From: Chitinophagaceae bacterium
Lineage (GTDB): Bacteria > Bacteroidota > Bacteroidia > Chitinophagales > Chitinophagaceae
Length of the DNA stretch: 64,000 bases
Assembly (NCBI GenBank): GCA_023957575.1
Contig: JAMLGU010000011.1
Span: 36,060 to 100,059 of the forward strand
Direction: 5' to 3'
Shown here: piece after piece, positions 52,929 through 61,670 of the stretch
Layout: the number at the start of each line of letters is the position of its first letter
Position numbering within the stretch: the stretch's first letter is position 1
Notes under the pieces: model-generated
Told to the model about the DNA's origin: nothing
Database searches by the model: none
The model's input: the letters and a program-made list of their open reading frames with translations, nothing else
Program-made: the position numbers and the translations under genes

Positions 52929-53984
52929 ATGGCTAGAATTATCAATACAGGAATCTGCTCTTACGGAATGAGCGGCAAATTGTTTCATGCTCCTTTTATT
53001 AAGGCCAGTCCGCATTTCAGGTTGAGTGCCATTGTAGAAAGGCATAAAAACGAATCGAGAGAAAGATATCCCGATTCAAAACTGTATCGTTCTGCAGAAG
53101 AAATGCTTAATGATAAAAATATCGAATTAGTAGTAGTAAACACACCGGTGCAAACACATTTTGAACTTGCCAAAGCTGCTTTAAACGCCGGAAAAAATAT
53201 TGTGGTAGAAAAACCATTTACGGTCAATGCTGCCGAAGCCATCGAACTGGACAAACTGGCAAAGGAAAAGAATCTCTTTTTGGCGGTATATCAGAACCGC
53301 AGATATGACGGTGATTACCTCGCACTAAAACACGTGGTTAGCGAAAATATTCTGGGCACACTAAAGGAGGCTGAAATGAGATTTGATCGTTACCGCCCGG
53401 GGCATAGCGGCAAAGAGCACAAAGAAGGCGATAAACCGGGAGCAGGCAATCTGCACGATTTGGGAACTCATTTGGTAGATCAGGCAATACAGTTATTTGG
53501 TTTCCCTGATGCTGTTTTTGCTGATGTATTTACTATGCGGCAGGACTTAATTGCAAACGATTACTTTGAAGTATTGCTATACTATCCACGGCCCTTTAGA
53601 GTTAGAATCAAAGGAACTGTATTTGCAAGAGAGCCTTACCATGCCTATATTTTGCAGGGAGAAAATGGTACCTTTATGCAGCAAAGATCGGACCTGCAAG
53701 AAGAAAGATTACTGGCCGGCGATATACCGGATGTGTGTTCTTGGATTCGTACTCCGGATAATTTTGATGGAGTGCTGAACACAATTTTAAACGGAAGCCA
53801 CACCCGAAAAAATACCCGCTCAGAAATTGGTAATTATATGAACTTTTATGAGGAAGTGTATCAATCATTAGTGAATCATGCCAGAAATCCTGTACCTGCT
53901 TCTGATGGAATTTTGACCATGAAAATTATTGATGCAGCGTTGCAGAGCAGTAAAGAGCAGAGAGTCATAAAATTAGAGCAATAA
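52929..53984 (+). CDS. Gfo/Idh/MocA family NAD(P)-dependent oxidoreductase
   Basis: A 351-residue dehydrogenase: N-terminal Rossmann domain (INTGICSYGMSGKLFHAPFI; AGKNIVVEKPFT with the EKP motif) and C-terminal alpha/beta domain (PGAGNLHDLGTHLVDQAIQL, containing the catalytic-type D..TH). Members oxidise or epimerise sugars, inositol or related polyols. The N-terminal GxFHAPF pattern is shared with the YvaA-type scyllo-inositol dehydrogenases, but substrate is not certain. It precedes the PBP4 gene by 6 bases. Confidence 0.9.
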   Translation: MARIINTGICSYGMSGKLFHAPFIKASPHFRLSAIVERHKNESRERYPDSKLYRSAEEMLNDKNIELVVVNTPVQTHFELAKAALNAGKNIVVEKPFTVNAAEAIELDKLAKEKNLFLAVYQNRRYDGDYLALKHVVSENILGTLKEAEMRFDRYRPGHSGKEHKEGDKPGAGNLHDLGTHLVDQAIQLFGFPDAVFADVFTMRQDLIANDYFEVLLYYPRPFRVRIKGTVFAREPYHAYILQGENGTFMQQRSDLQEERLLAGDIPDVCSWIRTPDNFDGVLNTILNGSHTRKNTRSEIGNYMNFYEEVYQSLVNHARNPVPASDGILTMKIIDAALQSSKEQRVIKLEQ

Positions 53985-53990
53985 TATTGT

Positions 53991-55295
53991 ATGAATATTT
54001 TAAAAGCCTATACGCTCTGCCTTTTAGTTTTGTTTGTAGTGTTTTCTTCCTGCACCTCACAAAGCAGAATAAACAAATCGGCACAACACAATCTCATTAA
54101 TTCTGCTGGGTTAAAAACTGCTCACGTAGGTATCAGCATTTATAATTTGCAGAAGGATAAATTTATTTATAATTATAATGCCGAAAAATACTTTGTGCCT
54201 GCAAGCAACACGAAAATTCCTACCTGCTATCTGGCAATGAAATATCTAGGTGATAGTATAGCAGGATTAAAAGTAGCCGAAAAGGATGACAAAGTCATTG
54301 TAACAGGAACCGGAGACCCCACCCTTCTTGATCCGGAATTTTTACATCAACCTGTTTTTGAATTTTTAAAAAAAATAAATAAACCCATTCATGTTATCGC
54401 CGACAGCTTAAACACAGCCATTTGGGGTAGCGGTTGGAGTTGGGATGATTATGGGGAGGATTATCAACCCGAAAGATCGACGCTTCCTGTTTACAGCAAT
54501 GTAGTTTGGTTCAGGAAGAACAATAAGGATTTTATAAATTTTTTCCCAAAGAAAAATATAATTGTCAAAACTGAGGGCAATGGTGATTTTTTAAAAAATG
54601 TTACAAGAGATTTAAGGTCGAACAGCTATACTGCCACTTTCGACAGTAAGGGTAAATCTGAAATCAGGGTTCCTTTTATCACTAATGCCACAATGGGATG
54701 GGAGTTGCTTGCCGACACATTAGGTAAGGAAATTCACTATACTGAACCTGAAAAAAGCGTGTTCAGAAACTATACAATTTTTTCTCAACCTACTGATTCT
54801 GTTTTGAGAATAATGATGCACCGAAGCGATAATTTTTTTGCGGAGCAAATGTTACTGATGGTGAGTAACGCCCTTTTGGACAAGATGACTAACCGAGAAG
54901 TAATTGATACCATTTTAAAAACCGATTTTAAAAATATTCCTCAATTGCCGGTTTGGGTTGATGGCTCAGGACTCAGTCGCTACAATCTGTTTACGCCAAA
55001 GGATTTTGTATTTATCCTAAAAAAAATGAACCAGGATTTTGGCATGAGCCGTATTGAGGCTATATTCCCAACCGGTGGCAGCGGTACCATTTCCTCTTAT
55101 TATCTTGACGAAAAAGGCCATATTTTTGTCAAAACAGGTACATTGTCGGGTGTAGTGGCGCTCAGCGGATTTATATATACCCGCAAAAATCAATTATTGC
55201 TTTTTTCAATTTTGGTCAATAATCATCGTACCTCAGCAAGCGAAGTACGAAGATCAATAGAAAAGTTTTTGAAAACCATCCGAACAAAATATTAG
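53991..55295 (+). CDS. dacB: D-alanyl-D-alanine carboxypeptidase/endopeptidase (PBP4, class C, S13)
   Basis: Penicillin-binding protein 4 that trims or cuts D-Ala-linked peptidoglycan cross-links in the periplasm. The 434-residue lipoprotein (FSSC lipobox) has the three active-site motifs in order: ASNTK (SxxK), SDN in HRSDNFFAEQ, and KTG in VKTGTLSG. It is shorter than E. coli PBP4 but carries the domain insertion between SxxK and SDN. rnpA follows after 8 bases. Confidence 0.93.
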   Translation: MNILKAYTLCLLVLFVVFSSCTSQSRINKSAQHNLINSAGLKTAHVGISIYNLQKDKFIYNYNAEKYFVPASNTKIPTCYLAMKYLGDSIAGLKVAEKDDKVIVTGTGDPTLLDPEFLHQPVFEFLKKINKPIHVIADSLNTAIWGSGWSWDDYGEDYQPERSTLPVYSNVVWFRKNNKDFINFFPKKNIIVKTEGNGDFLKNVTRDLRSNSYTATFDSKGKSEIRVPFITNATMGWELLADTLGKEIHYTEPEKSVFRNYTIFSQPTDSVLRIMMHRSDNFFAEQMLLMVSNALLDKMTNREVIDTILKTDFKNIPQLPVWVDGSGLSRYNLFTPKDFVFILKKMNQDFGMSRIEAIFPTGGSGTISSYYLDEKGHIFVKTGTLSGVVALSGFIYTRKNQLLLFSILVNNHRTSASEVRRSIEKFLKTIRTKY

Positions 55296-55303
55296 AAATA
55301 ATT

Positions 55304-55711
55304 TTGGCAACAGCAAAAAATACATTTTCAAAACAGCAACGTTTAAAAAGCAGAAAAAAACTTCAGGAGTTATTTTCTTCGGGAAAACGTATTTATGCCG
55401 GCAATATAAAACTTCAGTTTTTGATTGAGGATGATGGAATCGGCGAAGTGAAATGCGGGGTTGGACTAAGTGGCAGAAATTTTAAGAAAGCAGTGGACCG
55501 CAACCGTATCAAACGCTTGTTGCGAGAGGCTTACAGGCTTCAACAACATTCTGCAAACGATATTGCAGTTCAGGTTCAAAAACAAATTTCTTTATTTTTT
55601 GTATATCAGGGAAAAGAGTTACCCGATTACCAGTCTATATTTGATAATACCGGTATAGCTTTAAAAAAATTATTAAAGCATATTAATGAAGCAGTTATTA
55701 AAAATACTTAG
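55304..55711 (+). CDS. rnpA: ribonuclease P protein component
   Basis: Protein subunit of RNase P, which trims tRNA 5' ends. The 135-residue protein has FSKQQRLKSRKKLQELF at the N-terminus and the RNR signature NFKKAVDRNRIKRLLREAYR. No ATG precedes the conserved FSKQQRLKS segment, so the TTG at 55304 is the likely start. It overlaps yidD by 26 bases. The usual upstream rpmH is absent; dacB takes its place. Confidence 0.93.
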   Translation: MATAKNTFSKQQRLKSRKKLQELFSSGKRIYAGNIKLQFLIEDDGIGEVKCGVGLSGRNFKKAVDRNRIKRLLREAYRLQQHSANDIAVQVQKQISLFFVYQGKELPDYQSIFDNTGIALKKLLKHINEAVIKNT

Positions 55712-55916
55712 TTGGCCATTTATTGTTTTGATTAAATTTTATCAGTGGGTCATTTCTCCCCTGCTGGGGCCAAAATGTAGATTTACACCCACCTGCTCTC
55801 AATACGCTTTGGAAGCATTTAAAAAGCATGGTATTTTTAAAGGGTTTTGGCTGTCGTTGAAAAGAATTTCAAGGTGCCACCCGTGGGGAGGGCATGGTTA
55901 TGATCCGGTGCCGTGA
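55686..55916 (+). CDS. yidD: membrane protein insertion efficiency factor YidD
   Basis: A small (76-residue) protein that helps YidC-dependent membrane insertion. Sequence features are an amphipathic N-terminal stretch (WPFIVLIKFYQWVISPLLG), CRFTPTCSQYA and SRCHPWGGHGYDPVP with conserved cysteines. It overlaps the end of rnpA by 26 bases, the conserved rnpA-yidD arrangement. Confidence 0.95.
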   Translation: MKQLLKILSWPFIVLIKFYQWVISPLLGPKCRFTPTCSQYALEAFKKHGIFKGFWLSLKRISRCHPWGGHGYDPVP

Positions 55917-55946
55917 TTAACCTTTTTATTCTAATTTTTTAAAAAA

Positions 55947-56321
55947 ATGATTACAGGAGTTGGAATAGATATTATTGAAGTAGAACGCGTAGCCTCAAAA
56001 ATTGGAAAAGAACAGGGTTTTCGGGAAATGGTTTTTTCTAAAGAAGAAATTGATTACTGTGAATCGAAAACTCATAAATTTGAACATTATGCTGCCCGTT
56101 TTGCCGCCAAGGAAGCATTTTTTAAAGCATTGGGAACCGGATGGGCTAAAGGTACCGCCTTCAACGAAATAAACATATTCAACAACGAGTTAGGCAAGCC
56201 GGAAATTACACTCATTGGCGAAACCGCAAATACATTACAACACCTTCAAGACTCAAAAATAAATATTTCACTTAGCCATTTGAAAAATATTGCTGCTGCA
56301 ATTGTAGTGATTGAAGAATAA
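55947..56321 (+). CDS. acpS: holo-[acyl-carrier-protein] synthase
   Basis: Phosphopantetheinyl transferase that turns apo-ACP into holo-ACP with CoA. The 124-residue AcpS-type protein has GVGIDIIEVERV (Mg-binding Asp) and FAAKEAFFKALGTG (catalytic Glu/Lys). It lies between yidD and the adenylate-forming ligase of the aromatic starter module. The general fatty-acid function is assumed; it may also serve pigment ACPs. Confidence 0.94.
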   Translation: MITGVGIDIIEVERVASKIGKEQGFREMVFSKEEIDYCESKTHKFEHYAARFAAKEAFFKALGTGWAKGTAFNEINIFNNELGKPEITLIGETANTLQHLQDSKINISLSHLKNIAAAIVVIEE

Positions 56322-56329
56322 TTTTTTTG

Positions 56330-56337
56330 TAGGTTTG
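56330..56337 (+). promoter_or_regulatory. -7 promoter element of the adenylate-forming ligase gene
   Basis: TAGGTTTG (TAnnTTTG), 6 bases before ATG 56344. Confidence 0.5.
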
Positions 56338-56343
56338 CTACCC

Positions 56344-57648
56344 ATGAACGAACTTCCTTCCATATCATTCCAATCTCCGGCACACATTAAGGCCTATCAG
56401 GAAATCAGGCTTGCGGATTTGCTGGAGTATGTCAGTATTAACTCTGTTTATTACAAAGAATTGTTTGCATCAAAAGGTATTGATATTAAAAGCATAAAAA
56501 GTATTGAAGACCTTGTAAAAATACCGCCTACCGAAAAAGAACATTTACAGGCAGAGAACGAAAACTTTTTGTGCGTACCCAAAAATAAAGTAATCGAATA
56601 CATGGCCACATCGGGAACTGTTGGCCACCCTGTAACAATTGCACTCACCGAAAATGATTTGCAAAGGCTCGCTTATAATGAATATAGTTCCTTTGTGTGC
56701 GCCGATGGCACTTCTACAGACATTTATCAGCTGATGCTCACCCTCGACCGCCAGTTTATGGCAGGCATGGCTTACTACATGGGTATCCGTAAATTAGGAG
56801 CCGGATTAGTAAGAGTAGGCCCTGGAGTGCCTTCGCTGCAATGGGAGGTTATTGACAGGCTGAAACCCACGTCTATTGTAGCAGTACCTTCTTTTATTGT
56901 GAAACTAATTCAGTATGCTAAAGACAACGGAATAAACATAAATACTTCATCTGTAAAAAAAGCAGTGTGTATTGGTGAAAACCTGAGGACTGAAGATCTG
57001 GAACTAAATGTCTTGGGCAAAAAAATAACACAGGATTGGGATATCAAATTGTACTCCACTTATGCCTCTACCGAAATGCAGACTGCCTTTACAGAGTGTA
57101 GCGAAGGCCGGGGCGGCCACCTGAATCCGGAATTGGCAATTGTAGAAATCTTAGACGAAAATGGTATGCCGGTAGCCGATGGCGAAATAGGAGAAGTAGC
57201 TGTTACCACACTTGGCGTAGAAGGAATGCCTCTGCTACGGTACAAAACCGGCGACCTTTGCAGGGCGTTGAAAGAACCGTGCAAATGCGGCAGACAAACC
57301 CTGAGGCTGTCGCCGGTGATTGGACGCAAAAAACAAATGATAAAGTTCAAAGGCACTACGCTTTTTGCGCCTGCGTTATTTGAAATTATTCATAAAACTG
57401 ATGCCATAAAAGAATATGTAGCAGAAGTTTATAGTAATGAAATAGGCACCGATGAAGTTTTACTCTACCTTGTACCCTCCGACACGAGTGAAGAAACCAC
57501 CAACCGAATTGCCTCTTACCTTCAGGCACGCCTGCGTGTAATGCCGCATATCAAATACCTTTCGCCTGAAGAAATGCAAAAACTCCAATTACCGGAAGGA
57601 GTGAGAAAACCCGTAAAATTTATCGACAAAAGAAAAACTGCACCATAA
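56344..57648 (+). CDS. phenylacetate-CoA ligase/F390-synthetase-like adenylate-forming enzyme
   Basis: ANL-superfamily enzyme of the PaaK/coenzyme F390 synthetase type, 434 residues. It has the AMP-binding P-loop region YMATSGTVGHPVTIAL, STYASTEMQTAF, the YKTGDL motif and the C-terminal GRKKQMIKFKGT hinge. A Cys pair (CKCGRQ) follows as in PaaK-like proteins. Placed before a tyrosine ammonia-lyase, it most likely activates 4-coumaric acid (or a relative) as an adenylate for loading on CoA or ACP in aryl-polyene/flexirubin biosynthesis. ATG 56344 follows a -7 element by 6 bases. Confidence 0.85.
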   Translation: MNELPSISFQSPAHIKAYQEIRLADLLEYVSINSVYYKELFASKGIDIKSIKSIEDLVKIPPTEKEHLQAENENFLCVPKNKVIEYMATSGTVGHPVTIALTENDLQRLAYNEYSSFVCADGTSTDIYQLMLTLDRQFMAGMAYYMGIRKLGAGLVRVGPGVPSLQWEVIDRLKPTSIVAVPSFIVKLIQYAKDNGININTSSVKKAVCIGENLRTEDLELNVLGKKITQDWDIKLYSTYASTEMQTAFTECSEGRGGHLNPELAIVEILDENGMPVADGEIGEVAVTTLGVEGMPLLRYKTGDLCRALKEPCKCGRQTLRLSPVIGRKKQMIKFKGTTLFAPALFEIIHKTDAIKEYVAEVYSNEIGTDEVLLYLVPSDTSEETTNRIASYLQARLRVMPHIKYLSPEEMQKLQLPEGVRKPVKFIDKRKTAP

Positions 57649-57778
57649 AATCAATAAAATTGCTTCTTTTAATACTGTTTTTTTGATTAGGAAGAAAAAT
57701 AACTCAAAAAATCTTTTTTTGTACCCTTCCATTTATTTTGTTTTTTTGCACCTTGTTTAATCAATACTGTGACATAAA

Positions 57779-59311
57779 ATGATAAAGGTAGGTGGCTCCC
57801 GGTTGACTTTGGAAGACTTTAAAGCAATTCTTTTTGATGGTAAATTAATAGAACTCGACCCACTGTCGGTTGAAAAAGTTCAGGCGGGTTTTGAATTTCT
57901 TAAAAATTTTATTGACCATAAACTTATATACGGAATCAACACCGGCTTTGGGCCAATGGCTCAGTATAAAATAAGCGATGAAAATGTATTGCAGCTACAG
58001 TACAACCTGATACGCAGCCATAGCAGTGGAGGAGGTCAAATACTGAATCCTCAAATGGGTAAAGCCGTAATGATTGCCCGACTTAACAACCTGCTTCAGG
58101 GTTATTCAGGCGTTCATTCAGACATAGTGAAACTGCTTGCCGACATGATAAACAAGAACGTAATCCCTTGCATTTACGAGCATGGCGGCGTGGGCGCCAG
58201 TGGCGATTTAGTTCAACTGGCACATTTGGCATTGGGCCTTATTGGTGAAGGCGAAGTGTGGTATGAAGGAAAAATAACCCCCGCAGCAGAGGCTTTTACC
58301 ATAGCCGGACTTACGCCTCTAAAAATCAAAATCAGGGAAGGCATTGCTGTGCTCAATGGAACCTCCGCCATGACCGGTGTAGGAATGATAAACCTTATCA
58401 ATGCCCATAATTTGTTGAACTGGTCAATTATGCTGTCAGTAATGATGAATGAAATTATGGAAGCATACGATGACCACTTCTCTTACGAACTCAATATAGT
58501 AAAACATCACAAAGGGCAAAACAAAGTGGCTGCCGATTTTAGGGAAATACTGAAAGACAGTAAAATGATTCGCAGTCGCTCCGACGTTTTATATAATCCG
58601 GAAAATATTCAGCATGATGTTTTTGAAGATAAAGTGCAGGAATATTATTCACTACGTTGTGTTACTCAGGTTTTAGGCCCGGTTTACGACACTTTGCTGC
58701 ATACCGAAGAAACTGTAGTAAATGAATTGAACTCGGTAAACGACAATCCGGTTGTGGATCCCGAAAATCAAAATATTTTTCATGGTGGTAATTTTCATGG
58801 CGACTATGTTTCCTTTGAAATGGACAAACTCAAAATTGCTTTTACAAAACTGACTATGCTTAGTGAAAGACAGTTGAACTATTTGCTGAACAGCAAACTA
58901 AATGAAAAGTTTCCGCCTTTTGTAAATCTTGGCGTTTTAGGGTTGAATTTTGGGATGCAGGGCATTCAGTTTACGGCCACATCCACCACTGCCGAAAATC
59001 AAACACTTTCTTTCCCCATGTACGTACATAGTATCTCCAATAACAATGATAATCAGGATATTGTAAGCATGGGGTACAATAGCGCACAGTTTGCCAAAAA
59101 AGTAATTTCCAACGCCTATGAAGTGCTTTCCATTCAGGCAATGACATTGCTTCAGGCAATAGACTACTTGAATTGTCAGGATAAAATGGCTTCTAAAACA
59201 TTATCGGTTTATAAGGCTTTAAGAGAAATCTTTCCTAAATTCGTTGAAGATGCCCCTTTATACAAGGAATTAGCAAGAATAAAGACATTTTTAGAAAATA
59301 ATAACCCATAA
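57779..59311 (+). CDS. aromatic amino-acid ammonia-lyase, probable tyrosine ammonia-lyase
   Basis: MIO-dependent lyase of the HAL/PAL/TAL family, 510 residues. The MIO-forming Ala140-Ser141-Gly142 lies in EHGGVGASGDLVQL. From memory it is strikingly like the Flavobacterium tyrosine ammonia-lyase in the substrate region NLIRSHSSGGG and in GGNFHGDYVSFEMDKLK and FGMQGIQFTATSTTAE, whereas HutH enzymes usually have RSHA at the first site. It should deaminate L-tyrosine to 4-coumarate, the starter of flexirubin-type pigments. It lies between the ligase and FabG-like genes. Confidence 0.88.
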   Translation: MIKVGGSRLTLEDFKAILFDGKLIELDPLSVEKVQAGFEFLKNFIDHKLIYGINTGFGPMAQYKISDENVLQLQYNLIRSHSSGGGQILNPQMGKAVMIARLNNLLQGYSGVHSDIVKLLADMINKNVIPCIYEHGGVGASGDLVQLAHLALGLIGEGEVWYEGKITPAAEAFTIAGLTPLKIKIREGIAVLNGTSAMTGVGMINLINAHNLLNWSIMLSVMMNEIMEAYDDHFSYELNIVKHHKGQNKVAADFREILKDSKMIRSRSDVLYNPENIQHDVFEDKVQEYYSLRCVTQVLGPVYDTLLHTEETVVNELNSVNDNPVVDPENQNIFHGGNFHGDYVSFEMDKLKIAFTKLTMLSERQLNYLLNSKLNEKFPPFVNLGVLGLNFGMQGIQFTATSTTAENQTLSFPMYVHSISNNNDNQDIVSMGYNSAQFAKKVISNAYEVLSIQAMTLLQAIDYLNCQDKMASKTLSVYKALREIFPKFVEDAPLYKELARIKTFLENNNP

Positions 59312-59322
59312 AATAAACTGAA

Positions 59323-60051
59323 ATGAATTGGGCTTTAGTAACCGGCGGATCTCGAGGAATTGGCCGGGCAATTTGTACCAAACTTGCCTCGATGGGCTAT
59401 AATGTGCTCATTAATTATAAAGGGAATAAAGAAAAAGCAGAAGAAACACTTCAAATAGTAAAAAATGCAGGCGTTCTTGGAGAATTAATCCCATTTGATG
59501 TAGCAGACAGACAACAAGTGCAGGACGTTTTGGGTAAATGGATTGAAAATAACAACGATAAAATCATTGAAGTTTTGGTAAATAATGCCGGTATTAAAGA
59601 TGATGTGCTGCTGATGTGGATGAAAGATGAACAGTGGGACAATGTGCTCAGTACCAGCCTTGGTGGTTTCTTCAACGTAACTAAAATAGTGGTAAACAGC
59701 ATGTTACGCCAGCGTTATGGCAGAATCATCAATGTAGTGTCTCTGTCGGGATTGAAGGGTCTCGCCGGACAAACTAATTACTCGGCTGCCAAAGGAGGCA
59801 TGATAGCCGCTACCAAAGCGCTGGCTCAAGAGGTGGGCAAAAGAAATATTACCGTCAATGCGGTGGCTCCGGGATTTATCAAAACCGATATGACCGCCGA
59901 AATTAACGAATCAGAAATGAAACAACTCATTCCGGTAAACCGCTTTGGCACACCCGAAGAGGTTGCACACGTGGTAGGTTTTTTGGCCACTAAAGATGCC
60001 GCATATATAACCGGCCAGGTGATTTCGGTAAATGGAGGTTTATATACATAA
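59323..60051 (+). CDS. fabG: 3-oxoacyl-ACP reductase-like short-chain dehydrogenase
   Basis: NADPH-dependent SDR of the FabG type, 242 residues. It has TGGSRGIGRAI (cofactor), NNAGI, the catalytic Ser in NVVSLSGLKG and Tyr-Lys in YSAAK, and the C-terminal GQVISVNGG. It lies 11 bases after the tyrosine ammonia-lyase, so in this context it most likely reduces beta-ketoacyl-ACP intermediates of aryl-polyene chain extension rather than general fatty-acid synthesis. Ketosynthases and ACPs are not in the window. Confidence 0.88.
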   Translation: MNWALVTGGSRGIGRAICTKLASMGYNVLINYKGNKEKAEETLQIVKNAGVLGELIPFDVADRQQVQDVLGKWIENNNDKIIEVLVNNAGIKDDVLLMWMKDEQWDNVLSTSLGGFFNVTKIVVNSMLRQRYGRIINVVSLSGLKGLAGQTNYSAAKGGMIAATKALAQEVGKRNITVNAVAPGFIKTDMTAEINESEMKQLIPVNRFGTPEEVAHVVGFLATKDAAYITGQVISVNGGLYT

Positions 60052-60084
60052 TTTATCGTATCTTTATAGGTAAGTTAATTAATC

Positions 60085-60426
60085 ATGAACTTTATATTAA
60101 AAGTACTTATTACTGCACTCATTGCATACCTCTTGCCGGGGATTTTATCAGGAGTAAAAATAGCTGATATGAAGACTGCTGCACTTTTTGCATTGGTTCT
60201 TGCATTGTTAAACGCAGTTGTCAAACCCATTCTTGTAATTCTTACAATACCCGTAACTTTGATTTCTTTAGGTCTGTTTTTATTAGTTATCAATGCATTT
60301 ATGGTAATGCTGGCTGCCAATTTTTTCAAAGGGGTTCATGTAGATGGTTTTTGGTGGGCATTGGCTTTCAGTATCTTATTATCTTTTGGGTCTTCAATAC
60401 TTTATTCCCTTGTTGGTGGCAAATAA
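60085..60426 (+). CDS. phage-holin-family (YvlD-type) membrane protein
   Basis: A 113-residue integral-membrane protein with four hydrophobic helices (about 5-22, 31-48, 55-77, 88-108), of the family called mycobacterial 4-TMS holin or YvlD. Despite the name these are not phage genes; YvlD is an envelope-stress protein in Bacillus. It lies 33 bases after the reductase gene, on the same strand, and a terminator follows. The function is unknown. Confidence 0.82.
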   Translation: MNFILKVLITALIAYLLPGILSGVKIADMKTAALFALVLALLNAVVKPILVILTIPVTLISLGLFLLVINAFMVMLAANFFKGVHVDGFWWALAFSILLSFGSSILYSLVGGK

Positions 60427-60510
60427 CTTTGCAATCCCTTAAATATTGTTAAATAAATAAATTAATTATAAGAATTTATTAATTTGCATTAGTATCAAAT
60501 CATTAATCAG

Positions 60511-60541
60511 AAGTCCTCATGTTTCTACATTAGGGCTTTTA
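60511..60541 (+). terminator. terminator between the holin-like gene and fur
   Basis: Stem AAGTCCTCATGT/ACATTAGGGCTT (one mismatch and one G-T pair) with a 4-base loop, ending TTTT. It stops the plus transcript before the convergent Fur gene. Confidence 0.65.
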
Positions 60542-60546
60542 TATTT

Positions 60547-60963
60547 TCAGCTATTACACTGTTTGCAAATACCATTGGCAACTACTTCAATATTCTTTAT
60601 ACAATAACCCGCAGGAAAGTTGACAATTGGAACCACCACCTCATCTAAGCAAAGTGTTTTTTGGCACACGCTACAAACCAGATGCACATGATGGTCATGA
60701 TGGTGACCCTCGCCGCACTCATCCTTGCAAAGTGCATACTTAATTGAATTGTCCGCCGATGGAATGGCATGAATAATACCCTTCTCCACAAAAGAGTGAA
60801 GCGTTCGGTAAATAGTAACACGATCAAAATTTTCGCCGGCACCTTTTTCAATATCAGAATGTGCAAGAGCGCCTTCAGTATTCAGAAACAATTGCAGAAT
60901 TTTTTTTCGACCTTCTGTTACACTGAGTTTATTATTTCTTAAAATATTTTGAATATTGTTCAT
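60547..60963 (-). CDS. Fur-family metalloregulator (Zur/Fur/PerR type)
   Basis: Metal-responsive repressor, 138 residues. The N-terminal winged helix shows LSVTEGRKKILQLFL and FDRVTIYRTLHSFVEKGII; the metal sites are the His-rich GHHHDHHVHLVC and two CxxC pairs, CSVC and CKQC, which bind structural zinc. Which metal it senses cannot be read directly. Co-transcription with a SCO copper-chaperone-like gene and a divergent MerC-type gene points to metal homeostasis. It starts 10 bases after sco. Confidence 0.88.
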   Translation of the reverse strand: MNNIQNILRNNKLSVTEGRKKILQLFLNTEGALAHSDIEKGAGENFDRVTIYRTLHSFVEKGIIHAIPSADNSIKYALCKDECGEGHHHDHHVHLVCSVCQKTLCLDEVVVPIVNFPAGYCIKNIEVVANGICKQCNS

Positions 60964-60973
60964 ATCTCTCTAT

Positions 60974-61594
60974 TTAAAGATTAGAAGTTTTACTCAATTC
61001 TTTGTCAATATCTTTTAGCAATTTTTTAATTTGCTTCTGTTTAAGACCATCATAAATACCTACCACATCGCCCTGCCTGTTTACTAATGCCCAAAACTGC
61101 GTATGTAGAAAATCATCCTCAGGCGAATTCAGATTATTAGCAGGGTCATCTATTGTGTAGCTTAACCTTGCCATATTGTACAAACTATCCTTTCTCCCTG
61201 TCACAAAAACCCATTTTTTGGTATTCACCTTCATCGAATCGGCATATAATTTTAATCTGCCCACCGTATCTTTTTCAGGGTCGCAGGTGTGAGAAACAAT
61301 CAAAAAGTCAGGATTGTCGTCAAATTTTTCATACACCTTTTTCATGTTAGTATTCATAACCGGGCAAATTCCGGTACAGGTAGTGAAAAAGTATTCCGCA
61401 ACATACACCTTGCCTTTTACATCTTTATTAGTAAAAGGAAGTCCGTCCTGTGTGGTAAACTTAAAATCTCTGACTTTGCTAATCGGTTCCAACGACCGTT
61501 TATTAAAGCCCGGTATCAGCGCTGAGGAAACAAAATAGAAACCCAACGTTAACAAAACAAAAAACGATATATAAAAAATCCCTTTCTTTGACAT
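60974..61594 (-). CDS. SCO1/SenC family protein
   Basis: Membrane-anchored thioredoxin-fold protein that delivers copper to the CuA site of cytochrome oxidase subunit II or acts as a thiol oxidoreductase. The 206-residue protein has one N-terminal helix (about 5-25), the copper/thiol motif TTCTGICPVM (CxxxC) and the third ligand His in DDFLHTQFW. It is encoded 34 kb from the cox operon rather than next to subunit IV, and is co-transcribed with a Fur regulator. ATG 61594 is chosen because a -7 element covers the in-frame TTG 61618. Confidence 0.9.
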   Translation of the reverse strand: MSKKGIFYISFFVLLTLGFYFVSSALIPGFNKRSLEPISKVRDFKFTTQDGLPFTNKDVKGKVYVAEYFFTTCTGICPVMNTNMKKVYEKFDDNPDFLIVSHTCDPEKDTVGRLKLYADSMKVNTKKWVFVTGRKDSLYNMARLSYTIDDPANNLNSPEDDFLHTQFWALVNRQGDVVGIYDGLKQKQIKKLLKDIDKELSKTSNL

Positions 61595-61615
61595 AGAAAA
61601 AATTTGTAAGTTTTG

Positions 61616-61623
61616 CAAAATTA
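61616..61623 (-). promoter_or_regulatory. sco-fur -7 promoter element
   Basis: TAATTTTG on the minus strand, 21 bases before ATG 61594. TTTG at 61640-61637 may be the -33 element. Confidence 0.55.
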
Positions 61624-61645
61624 ATCAATAAAAATTCAAATAATT

Positions 61646-61658
61646 GCAACAATGTTGC
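61646..61658. promoter_or_regulatory. Fur-family-type palindromic operator candidate
   Basis: Inverted repeat GCAAC-AAT-GTTGC between the divergent sco-fur and merC genes, touching the merC -7 element (61659-61666) and close to the sco -33 region. Its position would let a bound repressor block both promoters; the adjacent Fur-family protein is the obvious candidate. Confidence 0.5.
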
Positions 61659-61666
61659 TATTTTTG
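61659..61666 (+). promoter_or_regulatory. merC -7 promoter element
   Basis: TATTTTTG, 4 bases before ATG 61671; the mRNA is expected to be leaderless. Confidence 0.6.
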
Positions 61667-61670
61667 CATT

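Noticed and set aside
60085..60426. prophage gene because of the holin-family name
   Set aside because: The YvlD-type holin family is widespread on chromosomes without phage; no lysin, capsid or other phage gene is near.
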